A stretch of DNA of 64,000 bases from PSRI01 sp041484195 (GTDB taxonomy: Bacteria > Bacteroidota > Bacteroidia > Chitinophagales > Chitinophagaceae), in contig JBGPHC010000007.1 of NCBI GenBank assembly GCA_041484195.1, positions 92,685 to 156,684 of the forward strand, written 5' to 3'. Below the pieces are notes generated by a model, which saw only the letters and a list, made by a program, of their open reading frames with translations, was not told the origin of the DNA and searched no databases. Shown here one piece after another: positions 53,553 to 62,505 of this stretch. Made by a program: the position numbers and the translations under genes. Every line of letters begins with the position of its first letter. The stretch's first letter is position 1.

Positions 53553-54770
53553 ATGTTTCTATTAAAATTGGCATGGAAAAATATGTGGCGCAACCGCAAC
53601 CGTACCATCATTACAATGGCGGCCATTTTCTTTGCCGTTATTCTATCTGTTGCCACCAGCAGTTTAAGAGATGGCATTTTTGACAACCTGGTAAAAAATG
53701 TAGTGAGTTTTTATACGGGTTATGTGCAGGTACACAAACAAGGTTATCAGGATGAGCAAATTCTCGACAATAGTTTTGAAGCATCCGCAGAAACAGAACA
53801 GAAGATATTGCAGGATAAAAATGTAAGCGGTGTTACCCCAAGATTAGAATCCTTTGCACTGGCATCTGCAGAAAATGTTACCAAAGGCTGTTTGCTGGTA
53901 GGCATTAATCCAGAAAAAGAAAATCAAATTACTTCGCTAAAGAATAAAATCGTACAGGGTGAATATATGAAAAGCGAGGACAATGCAGTGCTGCTGTCAC
54001 AGGGATTAGCAGAACGGTTAAAACTAAAGCTTAACGATACCATTGTATTAATTGGACAGGGTTATCATGGTTCTACCGCCGCAGGTAAATACCGCATTAT
54101 GGGAATTGCCAAATTTGGCTCGCCTGAGTTGAATGATAAAATATTATTTATGCCACTTGCCACAGCACAGGCATTTTACAGTGCTACAGGCATGATAACT
54201 TCTTATATCCTTTCTCTGCACTCCACAAAAAAACTTGAACCTACTGCAGCGACTGTTGCTGCGGCCTTGGGAAATAATTTTGAAGTACTAACATGGAGCG
54301 ATATAATTCCGGACATCAAACAACATATTAAGACAGACACAGACAATGCAAAATATGTACAGGGTGTTTTATATGTGTTAATCTGTTTTGGCATTTTTGG
54401 TACATTATTAATGATGATGGTGGAACGGAAATTTGAAATGGGCATGTTTGTGGCAATCGGCATGAAAAAAATAAAACTGATGCTGCTATTATTAATTGAA
54501 TCGGTATTAACCGTTTTGACCGGTTGCTTGCTGGGTATCATTGCCAGCATCCCCCTGGTATATTATTTCAACCGCCACCCGATAAGAATTGGTGGCGATA
54601 CAGCGGAAACATATCAGCGATTTGGTTTCGAACCCATTTTTCCAACCTCCGTTGACGCATCCAATTTTATCCGGCAGGGGATTATTGTAGTAATCATTGG
54701 GTTGATTCTATCGCTGTACCCTATGTATATAGCAATGCGTTTGAATCCGGTAACAGCAATGAAAAAATGA
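53553..54770 (+). CDS. FtsX/MacB-type ABC permease 1
   Basis: A 405-residue membrane protein with one N-terminal helix (LAWKNMWRNRNRTIITMAAI), a periplasmic domain (about residues 45-265) and three C-terminal helices (VLYVLICFGIFGTLLMMMV, LLLIESVLTVLTGCLLGIIA, GIIVVIIGLILSLYPMYIA). The ending ALRLNP-like AMRLNPVTAMKK is typical. It is related to LolC/LolE proteins. It lies 80 nt after the LolA-like gene and 16 nt before the second permease. Confidence 0.9.
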   Translation: MFLLKLAWKNMWRNRNRTIITMAAIFFAVILSVATSSLRDGIFDNLVKNVVSFYTGYVQVHKQGYQDEQILDNSFEASAETEQKILQDKNVSGVTPRLESFALASAENVTKGCLLVGINPEKENQITSLKNKIVQGEYMKSEDNAVLLSQGLAERLKLKLNDTIVLIGQGYHGSTAAGKYRIMGIAKFGSPELNDKILFMPLATAQAFYSATGMITSYILSLHSTKKLEPTAATVAAALGNNFEVLTWSDIIPDIKQHIKTDTDNAKYVQGVLYVLICFGIFGTLLMMMVERKFEMGMFVAIGMKKIKLMLLLLIESVLTVLTGCLLGIIASIPLVYYFNRHPIRIGGDTAETYQRFGFEPIFPTSVDASNFIRQGIIVVIIGLILSLYPMYIAMRLNPVTAMKK

Positions 54771-54786
54771 ACACATAAATGAGCAT

Positions 54787-56001
54787 ATGATTTTTTCAAT
54801 GGCCTGGCGAAATATCTGGCGCAATAAAATGCGGAGCATCGTTATCATGTTATCAATAACGATAGGCTTGTTTGCGGGTATTGCCGTGCTGGCATTGTAT
54901 AAAGGCATGATGAAAGCCCGTATAAGAACAGCGATAGATGCAGAAGTAGGTCACTTGCAAATACACGACATCAACTTTAAAAAAGATTATGAATCAAAAT
55001 ATATTGTAACCAATGGTGATGAAGTGCTAAAAGAAATTACCAAAACACCCGGCGTAAAATTAACAGCGTCACGAAGCATCACCAACGGTATGCTGGCCAC
55101 GGCTACCGGCAGTGCAGGAGTGCAAATTAATGGTGTAATTGCCGAACAGGAATATCAGGCATCGCAACTAAAGAAAAAAATTATTGAAGGAAAGTTGTTT
55201 GATACCCTCAGGAAAAATGAGGTGATGATTGGAAAGAAACTGGCGAATAAAATGAAATTAAAACCGGGTTCAAAACTGGTGCTCACTTTCACTGATACAA
55301 CGGGTAGTATTGTATCAGGGGCATTTCGTGTTGCTGCAATTTACCAAAGTGCCAATGCCCCATTGGATGAACGGAATGTATATGTCACCATGAAGGATAT
55401 GAACACACTCCTTACCACAGGCCACTCATTTCATGAAATTGTGGTGTTGCTTAACAATGATGAAGATGTACAAACAGTACAACAACAGCTGCAACAACAT
55501 TTTTCGTCTTATAAAATTGAATCTTGGAAAGAAATTTCTCCTGAAACCGATCTGATGGTAAAAACAACCGACCAACTTTCCTATATCCTCATGACGATTA
55601 TCATGTTTTCACTGGCCTTTGGCATCATCAACACCATGCTGATGGCCGTATTGGAACGAACAAGAGAGATTGGAATGATGATAGCGCTGGGTACAACCAA
55701 ACTAAAAATATTCTTACTGGTAGTGCTCGAAACAATTTATTTAACATTGGCGGGAGCACCGATTGGCATTTTAATTGGCTGGCTGGCATCGAATTATTTT
55801 AATAAAAACGGATTGGACATATCGGGAATGGGTAAGGAAATGATGAGCAGCTTTGGATACACCACAATTATTTATCCTGAATTTCCGGCAGATAAAATTA
55901 TGGGCGTACTGCTGATTGTGTTTGCTACAGCAATTATTTCCTGCTTGTTTCCGGCAAGAAAAGCATTGCGGCTACAGCCGGCTGAAGCATTAAGACGATA
56001 A
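54787..56001 (+). CDS. FtsX/MacB-type ABC permease 2
   Basis: A 404-residue paralogue of the preceding permease: SMAWRNIWRNKMRSIVIMLS, a periplasmic domain, then MTIIMFSLAFGIINTMLMAV, LVVLETIYLTLAGAPIGILI and a final helix ending ARKALRLQPAEALRR. The EERTREIGMM-type loop is present as ERTREIGMMIALGTTK. Two different permeases with one ATPase and a LolA-like protein match a LolCDE-style transporter arrangement. It is 10 nt from the ATPase gene. Confidence 0.9.
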   Translation: MIFSMAWRNIWRNKMRSIVIMLSITIGLFAGIAVLALYKGMMKARIRTAIDAEVGHLQIHDINFKKDYESKYIVTNGDEVLKEITKTPGVKLTASRSITNGMLATATGSAGVQINGVIAEQEYQASQLKKKIIEGKLFDTLRKNEVMIGKKLANKMKLKPGSKLVLTFTDTTGSIVSGAFRVAAIYQSANAPLDERNVYVTMKDMNTLLTTGHSFHEIVVLLNNDEDVQTVQQQLQQHFSSYKIESWKEISPETDLMVKTTDQLSYILMTIIMFSLAFGIINTMLMAVLERTREIGMMIALGTTKLKIFLLVVLETIYLTLAGAPIGILIGWLASNYFNKNGLDISGMGKEMMSSFGYTTIIYPEFPADKIMGVLLIVFATAIISCLFPARKALRLQPAEALRR

Positions 56002-56011
56002 ATATTATTTC

Positions 56012-56737
56012 ATGAACACGGTAATTGACGCGCATAACATCAGCAAAGTATATAACCCAAAAACAATACCGGTGTATGCGGTAAACAATGTGCACCTGCA
56101 TTTAGAGAGAGGCGAATTTACTGCATTGGTAGGGCCATCAGGTTCCGGCAAAACTACCTTGCTCAATATGATTGGAGGATTGGATAAACCCGATGAAGGG
56201 AATATTTTTATTAACGGAGTTGACATCACCAAACTTTCTGCCAATGAATTAATTAATTTCCGTTTGAAGAATATTGGTTTTGTATTTCAGTCATTTAATC
56301 TTATCCCGGTATTAACTGCAAAAGAAAATGTGGAGTTTATCATGCAGTTGCAAAAGATGAACAAAAAGGAACGTAACAAAAGAGTGGATAAACTATTTAA
56401 GGAAATTGGATTGGATGACAAATTAAATGTACGGCCTTCGAAACTTTCAGGTGGGCAACAACAACGGGTGGCAGTAGCAAGGGCATTGGCAAGCAAACCG
56501 CAATTTGTTTTGGCAGATGAACCTACAGCCAATTTAGATTCCAAATCTGCCTCTAAGCTTTTGGACATAATGGCAATGCTGAACAAGGAAGAAAATATCA
56601 CCTTTCTTTTTTCCACTCACGACCAGCGGGTGATTGATAGGGCAAGGAGAGTGATTACGCTGGTGGATGGAAAAATTGCATCAGATACAGCAACAGTTGC
56701 TACAAATATTATACATCCGTATGAAGTAAAAACATAA
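56012..56737 (+). CDS. ABC transporter ATPase (LolD/MacB-type)
   Basis: A 241-residue ATPase. Walker A GPSGSGKTTL (about residue 41), signature LSGGQQQRVAVARALA, Walker B FVLADEPTANLDS, and the switch histidine in FLFSTHDQRV. The order of motifs is that of the MacB/LolD subfamily. It overlaps the next gene by a single base, showing tight coupling. It would power the two permeases upstream. Confidence 0.95.
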   Translation: MNTVIDAHNISKVYNPKTIPVYAVNNVHLHLERGEFTALVGPSGSGKTTLLNMIGGLDKPDEGNIFINGVDITKLSANELINFRLKNIGFVFQSFNLIPVLTAKENVEFIMQLQKMNKKERNKRVDKLFKEIGLDDKLNVRPSKLSGGQQQRVAVARALASKPQFVLADEPTANLDSKSASKLLDIMAMLNKEENITFLFSTHDQRVIDRARRVITLVDGKIASDTATVATNIIHPYEVKT

Positions 56738-57888
56738 TGAAATGGATTTTGATTATACTGCCTTTTATTATTACCCATTTTTGCAATGCACAAGATACTG
56801 TTGAAACCAAAAAGAAATGGTTCCTAAACGGGTATATCAAAAATTTAGAATCATTGTCTTTTGATAAAATTTTCGAAAATATCATTTCCAACAATCTTCT
56901 TCACCACCGGCTAAATATAAAATGGAAACCATCAGATAAAATAACAACCACCACTGAGTTTCGTAACCGCCTATTTTGGGGCGAGGAAGTAAGAAGCATT
57001 CCTGATTTTGCAAAGCAATTAAGAAATGATAATGAAAAAGTAAACCTGCAAAAAGCATGGATACAGAACAAATCACTGGTGCTGCATACCAATATAGAGC
57101 GGTTGAATATCGAATACCGTGATACCAACTGGAGTGTAAGGGTGGGCCGCCAACGAATAAACTGGGGCATTACCACCACCTGGAACCCCAATGATATTTT
57201 TAATACGTATAATTTTTTAGATTTTGATTATGAAGAACGGCCCGGTGTGGATGGCGGCAAGTTCCAATACATTTTCAACAACTCTCTTAACGCAGAAATT
57301 GCTTATGCGCATACCGGAAAAAAGGATGGCAATGTGGCGGCAGTAAAATATAATCTTAATAAATGGGGATACGACTTGCAATTGATTACAGGTTGGTACA
57401 ATGAGCATATTACTTTGGGTGCAGGCTGGGCAGGCAATATAAAAGATGCAGGTTTTAAAGGCGAAGTGCAATATTTTTTTCCGGATAAAGATTCTATCGA
57501 CCATTTCAATCTATCGCTTGAGGGGGATTATATGTTTAAAAAAGGCTGGTATGTAAGTGCCGGTTTGCTGTTTAATAATAATGGGCTATGCCGATCATTA
57601 AGTAATTGGAATAATATCAACCTCAAACTTTCACCTGAAAACCTGATGCCCACCAAATGGAATTTCATTGTAACCACCGCTAAAGAAATTACGCCATTGT
57701 TCTCGGCCAATATGAGTGTGTTGTATGCACCGGGCACCAATTTAATTATACTTCTCCCTTCATTTAAATATAACCTTGCTACCAACCTCGATGCAGATGT
57801 AATCTGGCAATCTTTTTTTGCAGAACTGAATAACAATTTTGAAGCGGTGAACCACCGTGGCTTTTTAAGGATGAAATGGAGTTTTTAA
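56737..57888 (+). CDS. Outer-membrane beta-barrel protein of the ABC exporter block
   Basis: A 383-residue protein with signal peptide (MKWILIILPFIITHFCNAQ) and alternating hydrophobic/hydrophilic strands. WSVRVGRQRINWGITTTWNP and NPNDIFNTYNFLDFDYEERP resemble DUF1302-type or alginate-export-like porins. It ends RGFLRMKWSF, with the terminal aromatic residue of barrel proteins. It starts within the ATPase stop, so it belongs to the block and may act as its outer-membrane exit or lipid-receiving part. The exact family is uncertain. Confidence 0.75.
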   Translation: MKWILIILPFIITHFCNAQDTVETKKKWFLNGYIKNLESLSFDKIFENIISNNLLHHRLNIKWKPSDKITTTTEFRNRLFWGEEVRSIPDFAKQLRNDNEKVNLQKAWIQNKSLVLHTNIERLNIEYRDTNWSVRVGRQRINWGITTTWNPNDIFNTYNFLDFDYEERPGVDGGKFQYIFNNSLNAEIAYAHTGKKDGNVAAVKYNLNKWGYDLQLITGWYNEHITLGAGWAGNIKDAGFKGEVQYFFPDKDSIDHFNLSLEGDYMFKKGWYVSAGLLFNNNGLCRSLSNWNNINLKLSPENLMPTKWNFIVTTAKEITPLFSANMSVLYAPGTNLIILLPSFKYNLATNLDADVIWQSFFAELNNNFEAVNHRGFLRMKWSF

Positions 57889-58055
57889 GCGAAAAAAGCT
57901 TCATTTGTAATATCTGTAAGATTGATAGCTTTGGCAAAGTAGCTGCAAATGAACAATTTTGCCTAAACAATTTCTTATATAGTGATAAGCTTTGGGCTAT
58001 TGCTCTTTTGTCATTATTCAATTTTGTCAATAATGTTTGGTGTCGCCATAGCATG

Positions 58056-58299
58056 ACCGCTAACGTTCAGGGCTTTCAGCTGCGCTGATATTCCCTGCCT
58101 GCCGGCAGGCAGGCGTGATCCATCAGCCCGGAGCTTAAGGCCAATAGAATTACCGAAATTGAAGTTAAGATATACAGCTGAGATTAACCTACCTGCCCGC
58201 AGGCAGGTTCGTTCAGCCCGGACTACAGTCGAAAGCGATATGCCGATGAGGATATATTCTTCAGCCAGCATAGCAGAAAACCCCATGATTGCGGCTCGT
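58056..58299. repeat. Cassette repeat (attC-like) 23
   Basis: Left GCTAACGTTCAGGGCTTTCA; right GCAGAAAACCCCATGATTGC then GGCTCG. It contains CCTGCCTGCCGGCAGGCAGG and is related in the middle to repeats 8 and 10. Confidence 0.82.
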
Positions 58300-58307
58300 T
58301 GTTTTAG

Positions 58308-58979
58308 TTATGTTAATAGTTGTTCAAAAAAGCCGCCAATTTGTTTTTCTCTATTCACAAAATGAATCTCCAAAATCCATTCTCTTTTGTTTCCGCTTGC
58401 ATCGGGTAAAAACATATCGTTCGGATTTTCGGGGTGAACATAAAGTCCGTAGTTTTTTGGCTCTAATTTTTCGTGAGGGAAATGTCCGATGAGATGTCCC
58501 GCAAGCTGTCCGCCATAAGCCCATCCGTATTTTTTTGCAAGTTCAATAATGTATTGATGGAATTCTGCACCCGTAAGTTTTGTTTGCTTGCTAAACCAAT
58601 TCCTGGCTTCTTGCCAAGCCAATTCAATATCATTTTTCAATTTATGTTTCAAAGGGTCATTTCCTAAAACATAAGTTCTGCCAAAATCTGCTTCCCAATC
58701 TTCAAGGATAGGCCCAAAATCTAAAAACAAAATATCATCTTCCTGTATAATTAAATCGGGCGGATTTTCATCATAAGGTACTAATGTGTTAACACCGCTT
58801 CTTACAATTCGCTTGTGCCAATATTTTTGAATCCCGAACAGCTCTTCAGCCAATTTAAACACTTCTTCATTTAATTGGGTTTCCGATTTGCCATGTTTTA
58901 TTAGTTGGCGTTCTTCAATAGCATTGAATAATTGCTGTGCAATATTTTCCGCTTCAATCAATTTAGATTTTGTATTCAT
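58308..58979 (-). CDS. M24 (aminopeptidase P-like) family protein, copy B
   Basis: A 223-residue protein related to the one at 42350-43033; shared segments include WHKRIVRSGVNTL and NPPDLIIQEDDILFLDFGPI. Metal ligand candidates are the Asp pair in LDFGPILEDWEADFGRTY, His in GHLIGHFPHEK and Glu in WILEIHFV. It lacks the creatinase N-domain. A Crp-type gene ends 66 nt upstream on the same strand and may control it. The stop is 9 nt from repeat 23. Confidence 0.83.
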   Translation of the reverse strand: MNTKSKLIEAENIAQQLFNAIEERQLIKHGKSETQLNEEVFKLAEELFGIQKYWHKRIVRSGVNTLVPYDENPPDLIIQEDDILFLDFGPILEDWEADFGRTYVLGNDPLKHKLKNDIELAWQEARNWFSKQTKLTGAEFHQYIIELAKKYGWAYGGQLAGHLIGHFPHEKLEPKNYGLYVHPENPNDMFLPDASGNKREWILEIHFVNREKQIGGFFEQLLT

Positions 58980-59044
58980 TTATTTTGGCTTTAATGAGTA
59001 CAAAATTTCAAATCTTTTTCAAATAAAAAGTTGTCCTATGGCAA

Positions 59045-59638
59045 TTAATGGTTTTTAATGATCCGCTTTCTGATTCTGCTTAAGGATGTTGGCGTAACGC
59101 CAATAAAAGAAGCAAGAAGTTTTTGAGGTATTGCTTCCAAATATGCAGGTTTGTCTAATAGGTCCAGGTATCGTTTCTCCGCCGAATCTTTTTGAAGTGC
59201 TGTAAATCTGTCTATCAGGTTAAGGATCACATCTTCCCAAAATTTTCTCATCATCTCCTGCATTTTTGGTTGATATTGATAAAGTTTATTTAGTTCTGTC
59301 TTTGGAAGGCATAGAACTTCGCTGTCTTCTATTGCCTGGATAAAATAGTTTGAAGGATTCTCGCTGATAAAGCTATAAATTTCAATGGCTGATGATTGCT
59401 TAAAAGCAAACCAAACAGATACTTCAATATCATCTTTCAGATAATATAAACGCAAACAGCCCTTTTGAACGAATACAAGGTCTTTACAAGTGTCACCTTG
59501 TCTCAATAAATAATTATCCTTCTTAAATACTTTACTTTTAAACTTATTGGTAATGTCTTCCAACTCTACATCTGAAAGGGTAACATATTTACTTATAAAT
59601 TTTTTTAAGTTAGTATTCATAACAATTAAGTATCTCAC
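59045..59638 (-). CDS. Crp/Fnr-family regulator (copy B)
   Basis: A 197-residue regulator. The N-terminal barrel includes NYLLRQGDTCKDLVFVQKGC and FAFKQSSAIEIYSF; the C-terminal winged helix is QKLLASFIGVTPTSLSRIRK. The inducer is unknown. A start at MNTNLKKFISKY (59623) is also possible. Upstream of the M24 gene with the same orientation, mirroring the Crp plus cupin pair at 38.8-39.9 kb. Confidence 0.9.
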   Translation of the reverse strand: MRYLIVMNTNLKKFISKYVTLSDVELEDITNKFKSKVFKKDNYLLRQGDTCKDLVFVQKGCLRLYYLKDDIEVSVWFAFKQSSAIEIYSFISENPSNYFIQAIEDSEVLCLPKTELNKLYQYQPKMQEMMRKFWEDVILNLIDRFTALQKDSAEKRYLDLLDKPAYLEAIPQKLLASFIGVTPTSLSRIRKRIIKNH

Positions 59639-59653
59639 CTTCCATTTACAATG

Positions 59654-59821
59654 ACCACTAACGGTAGGGCATTGGCGCTGTGCCGGAATAGAATTCCTAC
59701 AACTGGCTTGGCCTTAACTTTTGTTTACCTACGGCCAAATTACTAATGTTCAATAGAATTCCAAATGCTGAATTTCCGCTGGATCCGACGGCATAGCGCT
59801 AATGCAATGTTGCGCGATGGC
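59654..59821. repeat. Cassette repeat (attC-like) 24
   Basis: Left CTAACGGTAGGGCATTGGCG then CTGTGCCGG; right CGACGGCATAGCGCTAATGC then AATGTTGCGC. Interior AATAGAATTCC. Confidence 0.82.
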
Positions 59822-59911
59822 CTTTTTAACTCATGCAGATAACATTTGGAAGGTTCGAAAATTAAACAATATACAAAAATTCGTACCTTCCTATTACAAA
59901 AAAGGAACAAT

Positions 59912-60724
59912 ATGAATCCAAACAAAGCATTATGGGAGAAAGGGGACTTCACCCGAATCGCAGAAACCATGCGGGAAAGCGGTGCGGCACTGGTCGCCAA
60001 ACTTGGGATCACCAAAAATCTAAACGTTCTTGATCTCGGTTGTGGCGATGGCAACACGGCAATACCTGAAGCAAAACTTGGAGCCAATGTTTTAGGTGTT
60101 GATATAGCAAAGTATCTCGTTGAAGCCGGCAACGTTCGGGCGAAAAGGGAAGGGCTTACAAATTGTTCTATCCAGGAAGGTGATGCGACAGATTTGCAAG
60201 AGCTGAAGGATCAGACTTTTGATCTTGTCGTAAGCATCTTTGGTGCAATGTTCGCTCCAAAGCCATTTGATGTAGCCAAGGAAATGGTTCGCGTAACCCG
60301 CTCAGGTGGAAGAATCGTCATGGGTAACTGGATACCGGGAGACCCCACCCTGGTGGCGCAAATACTAAAAATTAGCTCCGCATATACACCACCACCGCCC
60401 GAGGGTTTCATTAGCCCTATGTTGTGGGGTGTAGAAAACCATGTTATAGAACGTTTTGTTAACGCCGGTGTGGCCAGAGAAAATATATCATTCATTAAAG
60501 ATACTTTTGTATTTAACGCCTCTTATTCGCCATCAGAACTCGTCAACACGTTCAAAAACTACTACGGCCCCACCATGAATGCTTTTGAAGCAGCTGAAAA
60601 AAATGGTAAAGTTTTGGATCTGCAGCATGAATTAGAAGTTTTGTTTAATAGTCAAAACAAAAGCACCAACATGAATACCACTTCCATACCTGCCACTTTC
60701 TTAAGAGTGACGGTTATACGTTGA
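59912..60724 (+). CDS. SAM-dependent methyltransferase
   Basis: A 270-residue class I methyltransferase starting at ATG 59912 (MNPNKALWEKGDFTRIAETM). SAM motif I is VLDLGCGDGNTAIPEAKLGA (about residues 36-55), motif II GVDIAKYLVEAG, motif IV LVVSIFGAMFAPKP. It resembles UbiE/arsenite-type small-molecule methyltransferases, but no cysteine pattern for ArsM is seen. It reads rightward, opposite to most array genes, between repeats 24 and 25. Confidence 0.9.
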   Translation: MNPNKALWEKGDFTRIAETMRESGAALVAKLGITKNLNVLDLGCGDGNTAIPEAKLGANVLGVDIAKYLVEAGNVRAKREGLTNCSIQEGDATDLQELKDQTFDLVVSIFGAMFAPKPFDVAKEMVRVTRSGGRIVMGNWIPGDPTLVAQILKISSAYTPPPPEGFISPMLWGVENHVIERFVNAGVARENISFIKDTFVFNASYSPSELVNTFKNYYGPTMNAFEAAEKNGKVLDLQHELEVLFNSQNKSTNMNTTSIPATFLRVTVIR

Positions 60725-60819
60725 ATATATATTAAGGATGTGTCAAAATGAAACCAGTTTCATCTGACAAATATGATCCTAATGGTCAATCAGTTGTTTC
60801 AGTTTATCCGGGTAGGCTA

Positions 60820-60960
60820 TCGCACAATGGTTTGGGTATTGCCGAAGGGCGGGAAATCAAAGCACTTCAGCTTGGCTAACGGTACAAAAGTTCAATAGAA
60901 TTAAAAATGTTGAGTTTTGTACGTCAACCCGACTTTTGGCAATACCTTGTTATGCGCATG
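60820..60960. repeat. Cassette repeat (attC-like) 25
   Basis: Left GGTTTGGGTATTGCCGAAGG; right TTTTGGCAATACCTTGTTAT then GCGC. GGTATTGCC/GGCAATACC are complements. 27 nt from the epoxide hydrolase stop. Confidence 0.82.
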
Positions 60961-60986
60961 TGCTGCTGTGTCCATTAAACCTGAAG

Positions 60987-62123
60987 TTAGTTATAGGGGA
61001 TCAGTTTTTTTGCGAATTTTATAATGTCGTTTGCTAGTAGAATTGGTTGTTCCATAGCAGCAAAATGTCCGCCTTCCGGTATATCTGTCCACTGTTGAAT
61101 GTTGTAGCCTCTTTCAATGAACTTTCGTGGTGGAAAAGGTTCTTCCTTATGAAACTTTGCAATGCCCACTGGAATATTTATAAAATCATTTTCCAAAAAG
61201 TGTATAGGTTTCCTGATAGTTTCATTATACAATCTAATAGAAGAATGAATTGTTTCCGTAAACCAATACAAACTAATATTAGCAAGTAACTCATCTTTCG
61301 TAAAGACATTTTCAATGTTACCGTTGCAATCGCTCCATCCATAAAATTTTTCTACAATCCATGCACAAAGTCCAACTGGAGAGTCATTTAAGCTGTATGC
61401 AAGAGTCAGTGGTTTGGTGCGGTGTTGGTGTGCATAAGCTCCTTCAATTTTGAACCAGTCGTCAGATTTTTTTTGAAATTGAATTTCTTCTGCAGTAAAA
61501 TTTTCCGTTTTGGATAAAAAAGGGAAATAGGAACTGTGAATATAGTTGAGATGCAAACCAAGTATCTTGTCGGGATGTCTTAAAGCAAGGGCTGTGCTGA
61601 TGCCTGCTCCAAAATCTCCTCCCTGTGCTAAAACTTTTTTGTACCCTGATTCTGTTATAAGTTTAGCCCACAAATCGGCAATGAACCAGAGATTGCAACC
61701 TGAAGTATTAATTTTTTGTGAAAACCCAAACCCAATGACGGAAGGAATAATTAAATCAAATGAGAATTCAGGATTAGTTGTAAGAAGAGGAATGAGTTTC
61801 ATCATTTCAAGAAAAGAACCTGGCCAACCATGCGTAATAATAAGTGGAACGGATGTTTTTCCTTTTCCTTTGATATGCAAAAAGTGAATTTTAACTCCGT
61901 CAATCTCTGTTACGTAGCTAGGATATTGGTTAATTTCATCTTCAACCTTTCTCCAATCAAACTTGTTCAACCAATAATCAGCAAGCTCTTTTATATAATT
62001 TAGATTAGCTCCATATTTCCAACCAGAATCTATGATTTCATCTGTCCAACGGGTCTGTGCGATTCTAAATTTCAAGTCGTCAATCGCGGCTTGCGCAACA
62101 TGGCATTTAAATTCAGTTATCAT
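60987..62123 (-). CDS. Epoxide hydrolase family protein
   Basis: A 378-residue alpha/beta hydrolase with the EHN N-terminal domain (FKCHVAQAAIDDLKFRIAQT and WRKVEDEINQYPSYVTEIDG). The oxyanion motif is ITHGWPGS, the nucleophile Asp lies in AQGGDFGAGIST (about residue 169), and the catalytic His in EGGHFAAMEQP. The catalytic set is complete, so it is predicted active. No signal peptide. It hydrates an epoxide, or in some relatives acts on other substrates. Flanked by repeats 25 and 26. Confidence 0.92.
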   Translation of the reverse strand: MITEFKCHVAQAAIDDLKFRIAQTRWTDEIIDSGWKYGANLNYIKELADYWLNKFDWRKVEDEINQYPSYVTEIDGVKIHFLHIKGKGKTSVPLIITHGWPGSFLEMMKLIPLLTTNPEFSFDLIIPSVIGFGFSQKINTSGCNLWFIADLWAKLITESGYKKVLAQGGDFGAGISTALALRHPDKILGLHLNYIHSSYFPFLSKTENFTAEEIQFQKKSDDWFKIEGAYAHQHRTKPLTLAYSLNDSPVGLCAWIVEKFYGWSDCNGNIENVFTKDELLANISLYWFTETIHSSIRLYNETIRKPIHFLENDFINIPVGIAKFHKEEPFPPRKFIERGYNIQQWTDIPEGGHFAAMEQPILLANDIIKFAKKLIPYN

Positions 62124-62218
62124 CTGTTACTTGTCCTATGGTTTTATTGCTTTCAAAGCTATGTCGGTTTAAATCGTCATCCCTTGCTGTTAGTTAAGTT
62201 TGCTGTGTCCCACTGGTT

Positions 62219-62504
62219 GCCTATAACGTTCGAGTATTTGCGAAGGCAGGGAATTCATTGAACGTCCAGCCCGGTACAAATGCCTATCGGCAGGCAGGAA
62301 TGCCCTCCCCCCGATAGCTATCGGGGCTATCGGGATGAAAATATGTTGGTGAAGTTATGAACCAAAGCTAAATTTATAACGTCGAGCCCGACGCCCCCCC
62401 CCCCCCCGATAGCTATCGGGGCTATCGGGGCTATCGGGGCTGATGCCTAAACATAGCTGATGTTTCATTGTCGCACAGCTTTTGCAAATACTTTGTTAGC
62501 GGTA
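62219..62504. repeat. Cassette repeat (attC-like) 26
   Basis: Left TATAACGTTCGAGTATTTGC; right TTTGCAAATACTTTGTTAGC then GGTAG. GTATTTGC/GCAAATAC are exact complements. The interior holds a run of about 14 C's (62394-62407) and copies of GATAGCTATCGGGG followed by extra CTATCGGGG units. Confidence 0.87.
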
Positions 62505-62505
62505 G

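Noticed and set aside
59743..60132. 129-residue minus-strand frame
   Set aside because: Antisense to the methyltransferase gene and running into a cassette repeat; the + strand gene has all motifs.
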